A stretch of 64,000 bases of DNA from an uncultured bacterium (GCA_937958695.1 CALGNK010000010.1:4266-68265), one strand, 5' to 3'. Shown: positions 1 through 9,883, counted from the stretch's first letter. The notes: generated by a model from the sequence alone, not told the origin. Numbers and translations are program-made.

Positions 1-955
1 TGCTCTGATTAACTAAGTCTACTGAAGCCTGATCTATTGCTACTATATCTGAGCTTCCAAGTATACCAATGTCAGGAACAATATTCGCATCGTGCCATCC
101 TGCACAGTCGCAATCTGGACTTATATCCATAACAAAGTTTATAAATGCAACCTTCGGTTCTTTAGGTTTTACCATACCATATGTAAATTCAACCATCTTT
201 TCTTGTAGACCTATAGCAGACTCATTCCAAGATATCTCTATAGCTGAAGTAGGGCATACAACAGCACATTCTCCACACCCTATACATAATTCCGGAGTAA
301 GTACAGCTTTTCCATTTACAAGTCTTAAAGCTCCTTGAGGGCAGTGATTTACACACCTAGCACAACCTATACAGATTTCTGGTTTTGGATCAGGTTTAAA
401 CTGTGCATGTTGCATTTGTTTACCTGATCTTGGCGCGCCCCCCATGCCCACATTCTTTATAGCTCCTCCAAATCCTGCTGCCATATGACCCTTAAAGTGT
501 GTCAGGGCAAGGAGAAAGTCTGCATCATATATTCCTCCTGCTACTTTTACTTTTTTGAAATTCTTAAGATTTACTTCTACCTCTTTATAGTATTCTCCAC
601 TTATCCCATCTGCTATTATAAGAGGAGCCCCAACAGAGGAGTAATCAAAGCCATTATATATTGCTGCTTCTAGATGGTCTATTGCATTAGCTCTTTCTCC
701 TTTATAAAGCGTGTTTGCATCTGTAAGGAATGGTTTCCCGCCCATCTCTTTAACTACTTCTACAACTTGCCTTACAAAAATAGGTCTTATATAGGCGTGG
801 TTGCCAGGCTCTCCAAAATGAATCTTTATAGCAACAAGATCTCCTTCTTTCATCCTATTTTCTAAAAGTCTTCTGGTCAAATTTTTTAATCTTTTGAGTA
901 AAGAATGATTCTCATCATGAGCCCTTAAAGAGAGAAAATATACTTTACTTGCCAT
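1..955 (-). CDS. DUF362 domain protein with two 4Fe-4S clusters (partial)
   Basis: Reading the minus strand from the ATG at 955 gives an open frame of about 318 codons that runs off the left edge of the window, so the C-terminus is missing. AGGAGGTA sits at 963-970, a good spacing for the start. Residues 1-190 resemble DUF362, which begins MASKVYFLSLRAH and includes FKGHMAAGFGGAIKNVG. Two ferredoxin motifs follow, CIGCARC...C.P and CIGCGEC...C.P, which should each ligate a [4Fe-4S] cluster. The DUF362 fold then resumes. Family members are cytoplasmic Fe-S proteins of unknown reaction. Identification is secure at family level; function is not known. Confidence 0.9.
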   Translation of the reverse strand, partial: MASKVYFLSLRAHDENHSLLKRLKNLTRRLLENRMKEGDLVAIKIHFGEPGNHAYIRPIFVRQVVEVVKEMGGKPFLTDANTLYKGERANAIDHLEAAIYNGFDYSSVGAPLIIADGISGEYYKEVEVNLKNFKKVKVAGGIYDADFLLALTHFKGHMAAGFGGAIKNVGMGGAPRSGKQMQHAQFKPDPKPEICIGCARCVNHCPQGALRLVNGKAVLTPELCIGCGECAVVCPTSAIEISWNESAIGLQEKMVEFTYGMVKPKEPKVAFINFVMDISPDCDCAGWHDANIVPDIGILGSSDIVAIDQASVDLVNQS

Positions 956-1002
956 CTGTATTTACCTCCTTATCCATTCATCTTTAATAAGAAGTATACT
1001 TA

Positions 1003-1041
1003 TTGGAGTTAGCTCCAAGTCAATATACTATATAGTATAAT
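1003..1041 (+). promoter_or_regulatory. Palindromic operator and -10 element upstream of the GH2 gene
   Basis: The gap between the divergent DUF362 and GH2 genes holds a perfect 16-bp palindrome, TATACTATATAGTATA, at 1024-1039. An inverted repeat TTGGAG-TTAG-CTCCAA lies at 1003-1018. A TATAAT box at 1036-1041 overlaps the palindrome, as an operator would overlap a promoter. No clear -35 was found. The binding protein is unknown; the ROK regulator at 61997-63235 is only one possibility. Confidence 0.45.
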
Positions 1042-1074
1042 AGATCTAAAGTAATTAAATACTGGGGGAGAAGA

Positions 1075-3693
1075 ATGATAGACTTAAATGGATATTGGGA
1101 TTTTCAGATAACACCGATAGGAAAATTCCACACTAAAGTGATAGGCACATCTTGGGAAAAGATTCTTGTGCCAGCTTCTTGGGAGAGTCAGGGGGTAGAT
1201 GTAAATATTGAAGGGGTAGGGACCTACAGAAAGATATTTACATTACGAAAAGAGGAAGTAGAAGAGATAAATAGTAAAAGGGCTTTTATTAGGTTTAACG
1301 GAGTAAGCGCATATTGCAAAGTATGGCTTAATGGTATCCATTTGAAGGAGCATATCGGTATATGGGATCCGTTTACTATAGAAATTGAGAAACCTCTGAA
1401 GGAGGAAAATGAGCTACTAGTAAAAGTCGTAAAACCAGGGAAGTATCTCCCACTAAGAGAAAGTCTGGCAGGATTTTTACCAGATGTATATGCACCTTTT
1501 GGGGGTATATGGCAACCTGTAGAGTTTTTGATAAAAGAAGAGGTATTTATAGAAGATGTTGTTATTAGAACTGAAAAGGGCGGTAGATTAGATGTACTCG
1601 TAATGGTTAATACTAATAATAGGCATATAAAGGCAGATTTAGTCCTAGAGGTCATATATGGAGAAGAAGTTGTAGCAACTCAAGAATGCTCTACCAACTC
1701 TTTAGCTCGGTTTAATCTATCCATAAAAGATCCAAAACTCTGGTCACCAGAAGAGCCAAATCTTTATAACATTCGCTTAAGATTATACAGGGATAATATA
1801 TTAAAAGATGAGTATAAAACAACATTTGGATTTAGAGATGTAACTTATAATGGATATAAAATTCTTCTAAACAATTTCCCTATCTATCCTAGAGGTATAC
1901 TCCACTGGGGATGGTATCCAGAGAGTATAAGTCCAAATCCAGACAAAGAAACAATTGTAAAAGAGATAAGAGAGCTTAAAAGTCTTGGATTCAATCTTAT
2001 AAAGTTCTGTCTATTTGTTCCATCTAAAGATTACTTTGAGACTGCAGATAGAGAGGGAATGCTTATATGGCAAGAGCTTCCCATGTGGCTACCAAGGGTC
2101 AATTATGATTTTAAAATGAGTGTGTTAAGGCAATATAAAGCTATAGCTAGAATGCTTCACTATCATCCATCTATAGTTATATGGACGTTGGGTTGTGAGT
2201 TGAATAGAGAAGTAGACGAAGAATTTATAGAGAAGCTATTCTACACTGTAAAAGATAACATTAATGGAGGGCTTATAAAAGATAATAGCGGTTCTGGAGA
2301 ATGCTATGGAGGATTACTAAAAGAATATGGAGATTTCTATGATTATCATTTCTATACAGACCCTCAATTCTATAGAGATTTAATAGACAGATTTGGCGTT
2401 TCTTGGAGAGATAAAAAACCATGGCTCTTTGGTGAATTTTGTGACCTCGATACGGTTAGAGATATTGCTAAGCTAAGAGAGAAGTATGGGAAGGATCCTT
2501 TTTATTTGGATAAACCTAAGATTGGTATTGACTGGCAAGTAGATTATAAAAACCAGTATGAGAAGTTAAAAGGGGAGGGACTTCTAGATAGACTTAATGA
2601 GCTGGTAGAATCTTCAAAAGAGAAGGCATTCTCTTACAGAAAGATGGTCCTTGAGCTAGTAAGAAGTTATGAGAGAATATCTGGATATGTGATTACAGGT
2701 ATGAGGGATACGCCGATAACTACTAGCGGAATATTTGATGATTTTATGGAGAAAAAATTTAGTAGTGATGATTTTTTAAAGATAAATAGTGATACGATTT
2801 TATCTCTGGGGTGGGATAATAAGAGAAGCTGGATAAATGGAGGAGATAGACTTATCGAGTGGGATAGATTTAATTATTTAGGAGGTTCCTTAGTAAGGGC
2901 GCATCTTATATTGAGCCATTATGGAAATAAGAAGATAAAGAGACCAAAACTTAGATGTCTAGTAAGAGATCGTAACAATACAGTCTTATACTCTAAAGAA
3001 GAGATCATCAAGAAAACTATTCGTCCTGGGGATGCTTCAGAGATAGGTATAATAGAGTTTACAGCTCCAACTGTAAGGGCACCAAAGAGGCTTAAATTAG
3101 AGGCTTCCTTAGAATTTGATGGTAAACTAATAGAAAACTATTGGTTTATCTGGGTCTATCCTAAAGTCAATATGGATAAGCTAAAGATCTTTGATCCAAA
3201 GGGAATTATTAAGTTTAATGTAGAAGAGCCAAAAGAAGATGTATTTGTCTCTACAGAGTTAAATAAAGATATCTTAGAATCTATATATAAAGGGGCTAAG
3301 GTTTTATACATACAGCCAGAAGAAGGCGGACTAAAAGTAAACCGTAAGCCATTCTTTAGAGAATCTATCCAGGTATTATCTGATCATCCAATTATACAAC
3401 GTTTTTGTCCGTATGGACTATCGATAGAACAGTGGTACTCCCTTGCCACAGACAGTGTTTTCCCAAAAGAGGTTTTAGAGGAATATGATGCTAAGGGTAT
3501 ATTCTCAAGACTAGATACAAGAACATACATATTAGACTACTATCTTATAGAGGCGAATCTAGAAAAGGGGATATTGATGGCAACCACATTAAGATTTAAT
3601 GGAGGATTAGGAGATCAAGCAGAAGGAATTGACTATAGTCCTTCAGGGAAATATTTGCTCTGGATTATAATGAGATATCTTAGTAGAAGATAG
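1075..3693 (+). CDS. Glycoside hydrolase family 2 (beta-galactosidase/glucuronidase-like)
   Basis: An 872-residue protein with GH2 architecture: an N-terminal jelly-roll (about 1-155), an immunoglobulin-like domain (about 155-260), a TIM barrel (about 260-600) and a C-terminal beta region with an extra tail. The likely acid/base is E375 in WTLGCELNRE and the likely nucleophile is E454 in WLFGEF. The residue before the acid/base, nearly always Asn in clan GH-A, is Cys here. No signal peptide is visible, so it probably acts in the cytoplasm on imported oligosaccharides. The start follows a GGGGGAG ribosome site. It converges on the SBP1 gene of the transport operon, which suits a role in using the imported sugar. 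Exact specificity cannot be read from the sequence. Confidence 0.88.
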   Translation: MIDLNGYWDFQITPIGKFHTKVIGTSWEKILVPASWESQGVDVNIEGVGTYRKIFTLRKEEVEEINSKRAFIRFNGVSAYCKVWLNGIHLKEHIGIWDPFTIEIEKPLKEENELLVKVVKPGKYLPLRESLAGFLPDVYAPFGGIWQPVEFLIKEEVFIEDVVIRTEKGGRLDVLVMVNTNNRHIKADLVLEVIYGEEVVATQECSTNSLARFNLSIKDPKLWSPEEPNLYNIRLRLYRDNILKDEYKTTFGFRDVTYNGYKILLNNFPIYPRGILHWGWYPESISPNPDKETIVKEIRELKSLGFNLIKFCLFVPSKDYFETADREGMLIWQELPMWLPRVNYDFKMSVLRQYKAIARMLHYHPSIVIWTLGCELNREVDEEFIEKLFYTVKDNINGGLIKDNSGSGECYGGLLKEYGDFYDYHFYTDPQFYRDLIDRFGVSWRDKKPWLFGEFCDLDTVRDIAKLREKYGKDPFYLDKPKIGIDWQVDYKNQYEKLKGEGLLDRLNELVESSKEKAFSYRKMVLELVRSYERISGYVITGMRDTPITTSGIFDDFMEKKFSSDDFLKINSDTILSLGWDNKRSWINGGDRLIEWDRFNYLGGSLVRAHLILSHYGNKKIKRPKLRCLVRDRNNTVLYSKEEIIKKTIRPGDASEIGIIEFTAPTVRAPKRLKLEASLEFDGKLIENYWFIWVYPKVNMDKLKIFDPKGIIKFNVEEPKEDVFVSTELNKDILESIYKGAKVLYIQPEEGGLKVNRKPFFRESIQVLSDHPIIQRFCPYGLSIEQWYSLATDSVFPKEVLEEYDAKGIFSRLDTRTYILDYYLIEANLEKGILMATTLRFNGGLGDQAEGIDYSPSGKYLLWIIMRYLSRR

Positions 3694-3714
3694 AATCTTT
3701 TTCGCATTTTAGAA

Positions 3715-3737
3715 AGGGGATGGCATTGCCATCCCCT
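3715..3737. terminator. Bidirectional hairpin between convergent genes
   Basis: A perfect 10-bp stem AGGGGATGGC/GCCATCCCCT with a 3-nt loop lies between the convergent GH2 and SBP1 genes. The T-run is weak on both sides, but the position and stability suit a shared terminator. Confidence 0.75.
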
Positions 3738-3749
3738 ATAATAAAAAAT

Positions 3750-5729
3750 CTATCTAGACTCTTTGATAAAGAATTGTTCTAGATTTAGATAACCAGGTGA
3801 AAGAAGCGGATATGCGTATATTGCACTCTTAGGGACATTTTTGAAGTTATTTTTCACTACGCAAGGAGCAGGATATCCAGCTATAGTAGGAATAGCAAAG
3901 AGATTTTTGGCGCATAATACTAATGCATCCTCACTTAACTTAGCCCTTTGTTTTTCATCGGTGGTAACTTTTATCTTATCAAAGATAGCTATTAATTTAA
4001 GGGCATCGCCTGTGGGTTTCTCAGCGCCCTCTGCCTTACCACCAGAAGCGTACCAGAGACCCCATAATGGAGCCCAATAGGTAGAACTGGCATTTGGTAT
4101 AAAGCTACGGGAATATGTTAAGAAATACCTTCCAGTAGTATAGTCAACCTCATAGGCTGCTATTTGATATTCACTTGCACTAATCCTAGGCCACCAAAGT
4201 GCACCACTTACGGTATCTATAGCAGTCTTTATACCTATTGCGTCCCAATATTTCTGAACTAATTCTGCAACATCCGGATGAATAGGATAAGCCAAATTCA
4301 CTATTACTGTAAGATTAAGTGGTTTTCCGTCTGGCCTAATTCTATAGCCAGTCTTATCTCTTTTTAAGCCAAGTTCATCTAGGATTTGATTTGCCTTTGT
4401 TGGGTTATACTCGTATAAACTCCTTAGCTCTTTATCATCCCAGTAAGCTTCTGGTAATAATTTATATGCAGGATCTCCTAGACCTAGATAGATAAGATTA
4501 TTTATCTCATCTCTGTTTATAGCTAGAGATAGAGCAAGTCTAAATTTGTAATTTCTAAATAGCTTCTGCAATACACTATCTCCCTTTAGATTCTGATTTA
4601 TAAAGAAGGCTGTCCCTGATGCACCTGAAGTCCATCTATAAACATCGTAGCCTCCTTTAGCTCTATTCTCCATCAAAAGTGTATAGTTAGGGAATGCTAT
4701 ATTTCTACACTGCATATCGATTTCTCCAGCAACTGCTTTCATATTTATTAACTCTATATTCTGCACCATATCAAAGGCTATCCTATCTATATATGGTAAT
4801 TGATTTCCTTCTGTATCTATCTTCCAGTAGTATGGATTTCTTTCTGCTATTATCCTTGTAGCGGTAGGTTCTGATCTTAAAACCCAAGGTCTTAGTGATG
4901 GTAGTTCCTTGTTAAGATGTGCTGAAGCTTTGTTGGAGAATAACTGATACCAAAATTGGAATTTAGCTTCTTTTGTCATTTCTTCAAGCTTCTTTGGATC
5001 GGTATATTTGGGATGGAATTGTCTTAGATAATGCTTAGGAAAGTCAAATAGATTAGGACCCGGACCCTCAGGTCCTGCAAGGTAATCTAAAAATAGAGAA
5101 TGCGGTCTAACAAATCTGAACCTAACTGTATATGTATCTACTCTTTCTACTTTACCAGGAGTGCCCTCTACTACAAACCAACTTGGTATTGTAGGCGAAA
5201 TCTCTTTATTTAAAAGGACATCTTCATACCAAAACATAATATCATCTGCAGTAAAAGGCTGGCCATCGGACCACTTAACACCTTTTCTTAGGTAAAATGT
5301 ATAGACCCTTCCTCCCTCTGTTACCTTCCAAGAAGTGCAGAGATTTGGAATTAATGTCTTCCCATCTCTAGCCCACCTTACTAATGGCTCATAACCTAGA
5401 CGTTGATGTATCATAGTGTCAGCCGGAGATAGTGCTGCCCTTCTCCAGGTTCCTCCATACTGACCTATCTCTTCAGCTGGTTCTACCACCGCAGGCTCTT
5501 CAGGTAGTCTCTTTTCTACTGGTGGAAGTTTTCCCTGTTTTACCAACTCTGCTAACATTGGAGCTTCATTAAACTTGGCAATCTTTTTCCCTGTAGCCTT
5601 CTCGTACTCTTTTATCGTTGTATACTGTCCTAAAGGATTCTTTTGTTGAGAAAAGACTAAAGAGAAGCTACCTAAGAGTAAAAAAGCACACAAGGTTAAA
5701 ACTAGTAAACTTTTAAAAATTCCTCTCAT
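3750..5729 (-). CDS. ABC transporter substrate-binding protein, family 5 (SBP1)
   Basis: A 659-residue SBP_bac_5 (oligopeptide/oligosaccharide) binding protein. The ATG at 5729 is preferred over a longer frame because GGAGGTG lies just upstream and the product then opens with a clean signal peptide (residues 1-27, cleavage near VFS-QQ, no lipobox Cys). The mature N-terminus carries the EIGQYGGTWRRA motif near residue 87. It is a close paralogue of SBP3 (15513-17465); both share the run TGKKI..F.EAPML..LVKQGKLPP. It is the last gene of the leftward transport operon. In thermophiles such proteins often bind oligosaccharides rather than peptides. The ligand is not determined. Confidence 0.92.
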   Translation of the reverse strand: MRGIFKSLLVLTLCAFLLLGSFSLVFSQQKNPLGQYTTIKEYEKATGKKIAKFNEAPMLAELVKQGKLPPVEKRLPEEPAVVEPAEEIGQYGGTWRRAALSPADTMIHQRLGYEPLVRWARDGKTLIPNLCTSWKVTEGGRVYTFYLRKGVKWSDGQPFTADDIMFWYEDVLLNKEISPTIPSWFVVEGTPGKVERVDTYTVRFRFVRPHSLFLDYLAGPEGPGPNLFDFPKHYLRQFHPKYTDPKKLEEMTKEAKFQFWYQLFSNKASAHLNKELPSLRPWVLRSEPTATRIIAERNPYYWKIDTEGNQLPYIDRIAFDMVQNIELINMKAVAGEIDMQCRNIAFPNYTLLMENRAKGGYDVYRWTSGASGTAFFINQNLKGDSVLQKLFRNYKFRLALSLAINRDEINNLIYLGLGDPAYKLLPEAYWDDKELRSLYEYNPTKANQILDELGLKRDKTGYRIRPDGKPLNLTVIVNLAYPIHPDVAELVQKYWDAIGIKTAIDTVSGALWWPRISASEYQIAAYEVDYTTGRYFLTYSRSFIPNASSTYWAPLWGLWYASGGKAEGAEKPTGDALKLIAIFDKIKVTTDEKQRAKLSEDALVLCAKNLFAIPTIAGYPAPCVVKNNFKNVPKSAIYAYPLLSPGYLNLEQFFIKESR

Positions 5730-5749
5730 TTTAGAACACCTCCACCTTT

Positions 5750-6850
5750 TTAGGCACCTATACACCAATTCACATTATTTACTAACTCCATCTTTCCGCT
5801 CTTTGCAGAGCGTATCCCTGCATCTAGGATAGCCATTGCATCAAGATTTATCGGTATATCTAGAGTAGGGTGCAATGGCTCTCCTGTCTCTAGATGATGC
5901 ATCACCTCCCTCGCCAAAGTCTCTCTACCCTGAGGAAGTGTTAGATTTTCAAAGACAGTAGTAGGTTCTTTACTCTTTCTGTCTTTAAAGACCAGCACCT
6001 TTCCATAATCGACAACAATAGTCCCAGTTGTTCCATAAATTATCGGTCCACTAGGCACACCTGTATTGACTGTACTCCAAGTAGCCTCTAAGATTGCCAT
6101 GCTAGAAGGAAATCTTACCAGTATAACTGCATTATCGTCCGCATCTCCATAGTGGCTAGTGAAATTTGCCTTAATACCAAAGGCAGAAGTTGCAGGTTCG
6201 CCTAAGAACCATCTGGCTAAACATGCACCATAACAGCAGTAGTCTAAAAGTGCTCCTCCCCCTGTCTTCTCCTGATGCCACCACTCTTGACCTTTCTCCC
6301 AATCAGTTATCTTCTGTCCATATGCCAAAGGACCCATCGAAGCTCCATTTCGCCATTTAATCTGCCATACTGCACCAATCTCATCGGTATCTATAAGTTC
6401 CTTTACCTTTCTTATAGCTGGTGACCAGGTTGTAGGCCAATTAACTACCAACTCTACACCATTATAATAGGCAGAACGGACCATCCTAAGGGCTTCTGAG
6501 AGGCTACTTGCCATAGGCTTTTCTGTTATCATCATTAATACCTTTTTCTTAGCAATAGCCTCTGCCACTTCGCCATGTCTAGCGTTCTCCGGACAAAAGA
6601 GGATAATATCAAAATTTTCCCTCTCTAACATCTCTCTATAGTCTTCATATGCCTTCATCCCTGTCTTTTCTACTGCGTACTTTAAATTAGCCCTACGAGT
6701 CCCTGGTTCTAAAGATATAGATGGAACTTCCGGTATAGTATCTGCACAGGCTACCCACTCGATATTTGATAGTTCTAAGAAATAATCGATTAGTGAGGTT
6801 ATATGCATATGGGCAAAACCTATTACTCCTAATCTATAAGTTTTATTCAT
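5750..6850 (-). CDS. Gfo/Idh/MocA family oxidoreductase 1
   Basis: A 366-residue NAD(P)-dependent sugar dehydrogenase-type protein. The N-terminal Rossmann fold begins YRLGVIGFAHMHI. The family EKP motif is present in ITEKPMAS near residue 105. The C-terminal substrate domain includes TGGGALLDYCCYG. AGGAGG lies upstream of the ATG at 6850. It follows the second Gfo/Idh gene by 14 bp in the transport operon. Such pairs commonly oxidise or epimerise imported sugars, sugar acids or inositols. The substrate cannot be named. Confidence 0.9.
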   Translation of the reverse strand: MNKTYRLGVIGFAHMHITSLIDYFLELSNIEWVACADTIPEVPSISLEPGTRRANLKYAVEKTGMKAYEDYREMLERENFDIILFCPENARHGEVAEAIAKKKVLMMITEKPMASSLSEALRMVRSAYYNGVELVVNWPTTWSPAIRKVKELIDTDEIGAVWQIKWRNGASMGPLAYGQKITDWEKGQEWWHQEKTGGGALLDYCCYGACLARWFLGEPATSAFGIKANFTSHYGDADDNAVILVRFPSSMAILEATWSTVNTGVPSGPIIYGTTGTIVVDYGKVLVFKDRKSKEPTTVFENLTLPQGRETLAREVMHHLETGEPLHPTLDIPINLDAMAILDAGIRSAKSGKMELVNNVNWCIGA

Positions 6851-6864
6851 CCTATAAACCTCCT

Positions 6865-7935
6865 CTAAAAAGTGGTCTCTAAATCTATAGCTCTACCTTC
6901 CCTAGCAGACATATATGCCTTTTCCATTATCTCAATAACATGAAGTGCATGTTGAGGAGTAAGAACAGGTTCTCGATTCTCTTCTAACGCCTCTATTAAA
7001 TCTCTTACTCCACAGGACTGTTGAATCTTCTGCCAGTGGTATATAGGTTCTATCCAACCTCTAATACCTTTTTCTCTTTCATCTAAGAATAGCAACATTG
7101 GCTTTTCTGGATCCCGCATAAAGGTTATTGTCCCTTTTGAACCATAGACTTCCATATATGGAGCCTTTGTAGATTTTACACAGTATGTAGCATCTACAAA
7201 GGCAAATTCTGCTTCACCAAAGTCCAATAGCATCAGAGTATTATCATCTACTAGGGTTTCTATCTCTTTACCATCGAAAGCTCCTGTGCGGACGATACGC
7301 TTTTTCTCAGAGATACCTGAGAAACAGCTAACCCTTTTGGCCGGACCCAAAAGTCCAGTTACCTGATGTAATCCATGAACCCCTAGATCTAAAAGAGGAC
7401 CTGCATTAGGTTTATAAAACCAACTCGGATCTACATCACGAAACTGAAAATACTCCGGTCCACCGTGAGAAACAGAACATCTGATAAATGATACCTTTCC
7501 TATAATGCCTTCCTTTATAATTCTTCTAGCTTCCTGTATATCAGGACGTAACATATGTATGGGAGATGCGCTTATTTTAAGGTTTCTCTTTTTCGCCTCT
7601 TCAATAAGAGTCTTCGCCTCTTCTACAGTTGTAGTAATAGGTTTCTGGGAATATAAATGTTTTCCAGCCTGAAGAGCCTTAAGATTAATTTCAAAATGGG
7701 CATCTATGGAAGCTAGATCTAAGAGGATTTCAAACTCGCAATCTCTTAATAGTTCATCTATATGCTTATACCATTTAGGTATGCCAAAACGTTCCGCACT
7801 TCTTTCTGCCCTTTCAGGTATGATGTCACAGACTGCAACAATCTCTGCATTAGGCATATTCTTAACTTCAGGTAAATAATTAGAGTTTGCTATAAGTCCA
7901 CAACCTACAACAGCTATACGCCATTTTTTATTCAT
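6865..7935 (-). CDS. Gfo/Idh/MocA family oxidoreductase 2
   Basis: A 356-residue paralogue of the neighbouring dehydrogenase. The Rossmann motif is VVGCGLIANS at the N-terminus. The usual EKP reads SQKP, so the Glu is replaced while the catalytic Lys is kept. The C-terminal part has AGPLLDLGVHGLHQ. I place the start at the ATG at 7935 because GGGAGG is correctly spaced from it; a GTG two codons earlier lies inside the ribosome site. The gene starts 11 bp after the ATPase gene ends and is clearly in the same operon. Likely works in series with the first dehydrogenase. Confidence 0.9.
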   Translation of the reverse strand: MNKKWRIAVVGCGLIANSNYLPEVKNMPNAEIVAVCDIIPERAERSAERFGIPKWYKHIDELLRDCEFEILLDLASIDAHFEINLKALQAGKHLYSQKPITTTVEEAKTLIEEAKKRNLKISASPIHMLRPDIQEARRIIKEGIIGKVSFIRCSVSHGGPEYFQFRDVDPSWFYKPNAGPLLDLGVHGLHQVTGLLGPAKRVSCFSGISEKKRIVRTGAFDGKEIETLVDDNTLMLLDFGEAEFAFVDATYCVKSTKAPYMEVYGSKGTITFMRDPEKPMLLFLDEREKGIRGWIEPIYHWQKIQQSCGVRDLIEALEENREPVLTPQHALHVIEIMEKAYMSAREGRAIDLETTF

Positions 7936-7946
7936 AAGCACCTCCC

Positions 7947-8924
7947 TTATTCGTAAAGGAAACAGTTAACTTCTTGATTATTAATCCTCTTTACTGAAGG
8001 AAAATTCTTTTCACATATGTCCATAGCGAACTGGCATCTATTATAGAATGGACAACCACTTACTAGTTCTTTACTAGATAACTTCTGCAATTTTGCTACA
8101 TCTATCACTACCCTATCCTGCCACCTTTTATTTGGATCTGGAACCGGGATAGAGTTTATCAACATCTTAGTATATGGATGTAATGGATTCTTTATTACGT
8201 CTTCAGTAGGCCCTCTTTCTAAGATCCTTCCAGAATATATGATCATTATCCTATCCGCTATGTAATATGCGGTGTTCAGATCGTGCGTTATATAAAGGGT
8301 ACTGATACCTAAATCTTTAAAATTCCTAAGATGGTCTAGAAATATAGCCCTTAAAGATGCATCTAACATAGACACAGGTTCGTCTGCTACTAGTAACTTA
8401 GGTTTTATAAGATATATTCTAGAGAGCATAATTCTTTGTCTCTCTCCACCACTTAACTGATGGGGATATCTGCCTAGAATCTCTCTCGGTCTTAGTCCTA
8501 CTGCTTCAAGACTCTCATAAATAAGTTTACTAGCTTCATCGCCAGAAGCAATATTAAATTTTTGGATAGCCATCCATAGAACTCTGTCTACCCTATAAAA
8601 GGGATTATAGACCTCATACGGATCTTGAAAGATTATCTGTACCTCTCTTATATAATCCTTTTTATTATTCTTAAGCCACTCGGATATGCTTTTCCCTTTA
8701 TAAAGTATTTCTCCAGAGGTTGGTTCTTCTAAACCTAGTATAAGCCTACATATTGTGCTTTTCCCACTTCCACTCTCTCCTACCAATGCCAAAACCTCTG
8801 GTTCAGAGCTTAGAGAAAAGGAGACATCTTTAAGTGCTTGAACTACCGCCTTACCTAAAAAACCAAAACCTACCCTTCTAAATATCTTGGAAACATTTTG
8901 AAATGTCAGTAGATTTCCGTCCAT
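7947..8924 (-). CDS. Oligopeptide/oligosaccharide ABC transporter ATPase (OppF/DppF type)
   Basis: A 325-residue ATPase subunit. Walker A is GESGSGKST (residues 49-57), the signature LSGGE is at 157-161 and Walker B LLVADE at 177-182. The C-terminal extension typical of Opp ATPases carries CPFYNRC..... The start codon abuts the stop of the upstream ATPase gene, and its ribosome site lies within that gene's last codons. It pairs with the OppD-type subunit to power the two permeases of this operon. Confidence 0.95.
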   Translation of the reverse strand: MDGNLLTFQNVSKIFRRVGFGFLGKAVVQALKDVSFSLSSEPEVLALVGESGSGKSTICRLILGLEEPTSGEILYKGKSISEWLKNNKKDYIREVQIIFQDPYEVYNPFYRVDRVLWMAIQKFNIASGDEASKLIYESLEAVGLRPREILGRYPHQLSGGERQRIMLSRIYLIKPKLLVADEPVSMLDASLRAIFLDHLRNFKDLGISTLYITHDLNTAYYIADRIMIIYSGRILERGPTEDVIKNPLHPYTKMLINSIPVPDPNKRWQDRVVIDVAKLQKLSSKELVSGCPFYNRCQFAMDICEKNFPSVKRINNQEVNCFLYE

Positions 8925-9881
8925 CTATTTACCTCCGTAGAGAAAGCAGGCTACAGAACGACCAGGTTGAACCTCTTCCAATACTGGTTCTTCCTCTTCG
9001 CATATCTTCATTCTATATGAACATCTAGGGTGAAATCTACAACCGCTAGGCCATTCTAAAGGGCTTGGAGCAAGACCAGGGATGCCTTTTAAGTTTCGCT
9101 TCTCTAAAGAAGGCACTGCAGATAAAAGTCCCTTGGTGTAAGGATGAAGAGGATCAGAAAATATATCGACAGTAGATCCAACTTCTAAGATCTTCCCCGC
9201 ATACATAATACATATCCTATCACATATCTCAGCATGACAAGCCATATCGTGTGCTACCATAACGACTGTAATGCCATACCTATCCCTTAGGTCTCCAAGT
9301 GTCTGTAGATTTAATTTCTGCATTACAACATCTAGACCAGTTATAGGTTCATCCGCAAATACAATCTTAGGGTTTAGACATAGGCTCATAGCAATGCAGA
9401 CCCTCTGTCTCATACCGCCGCTTAACTCATGGGGATACATATCTAATACGTCAGGTGGCATCCCTACAGAATTAAGAGCAGACAGTGCCAATTCTTTCGC
9501 CTCATGATACGACATATCCGCATGAGATAAGATACCATCAACCATCTGTTCTTCTATCTTTATAACAGGATTTAGAGAATTCATAGAACCTTGCGGAACA
9601 TATGATAATTCCTTCCATCTAAGTTTTCTAAATTCCTCTTCAGGAAGACTTAATAGCTCTATCCCTTTATAGTAGACTTTACCTTCAGGAATATAACATG
9701 GAGGTTTATAGATCTTTAAAACTCCTTCTACCAGAGTAGATTTACCGCAACCAGATTCCCCAGCTATCCCTAAGATCTCGCCTTCAAATACCTTTAAAGA
9801 TACCCCATCAACCGATTTAGCGTCCCCTAGAATTGTTTTGAAGTATACCTTTAAATTTTCTACTTCAAGTATAGTATTCAT
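8925..9881 (-). CDS. Oligopeptide/oligosaccharide ABC transporter ATPase (OppD/DppD type)
   Basis: A 318-residue ATPase subunit. Walker A is GESGCGKST (41-49), the signature LSGGMRQR is at 153-160 and Walker B IVFADE at 173-178. The C-terminal Cys-rich extension (GCRFHPRCSYRM) is typical of the Opp/Dpp class. CAGGAG lies about 8 nt upstream of the ATG at 9881. The gene lies between the OppC-type permease and the OppF-type ATPase, the usual order. Confidence 0.95.
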   Translation of the reverse strand: MNTILEVENLKVYFKTILGDAKSVDGVSLKVFEGEILGIAGESGCGKSTLVEGVLKIYKPPCYIPEGKVYYKGIELLSLPEEEFRKLRWKELSYVPQGSMNSLNPVIKIEEQMVDGILSHADMSYHEAKELALSALNSVGMPPDVLDMYPHELSGGMRQRVCIAMSLCLNPKIVFADEPITGLDVVMQKLNLQTLGDLRDRYGITVVMVAHDMACHAEICDRICIMYAGKILEVGSTVDIFSDPLHPYTKGLLSAVPSLEKRNLKGIPGLAPSPLEWPSGCRFHPRCSYRMKICEEEEPVLEEVQPGRSVACFLYGGK

Positions 9882-9883
9882 CT

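Noticed and set aside
69-865. Three short + strand frames at the left edge
   Set aside because: They are shadows of the minus-strand DUF362 gene, which has a ribosome site, two ferredoxin motifs and a continuous frame to the window edge.
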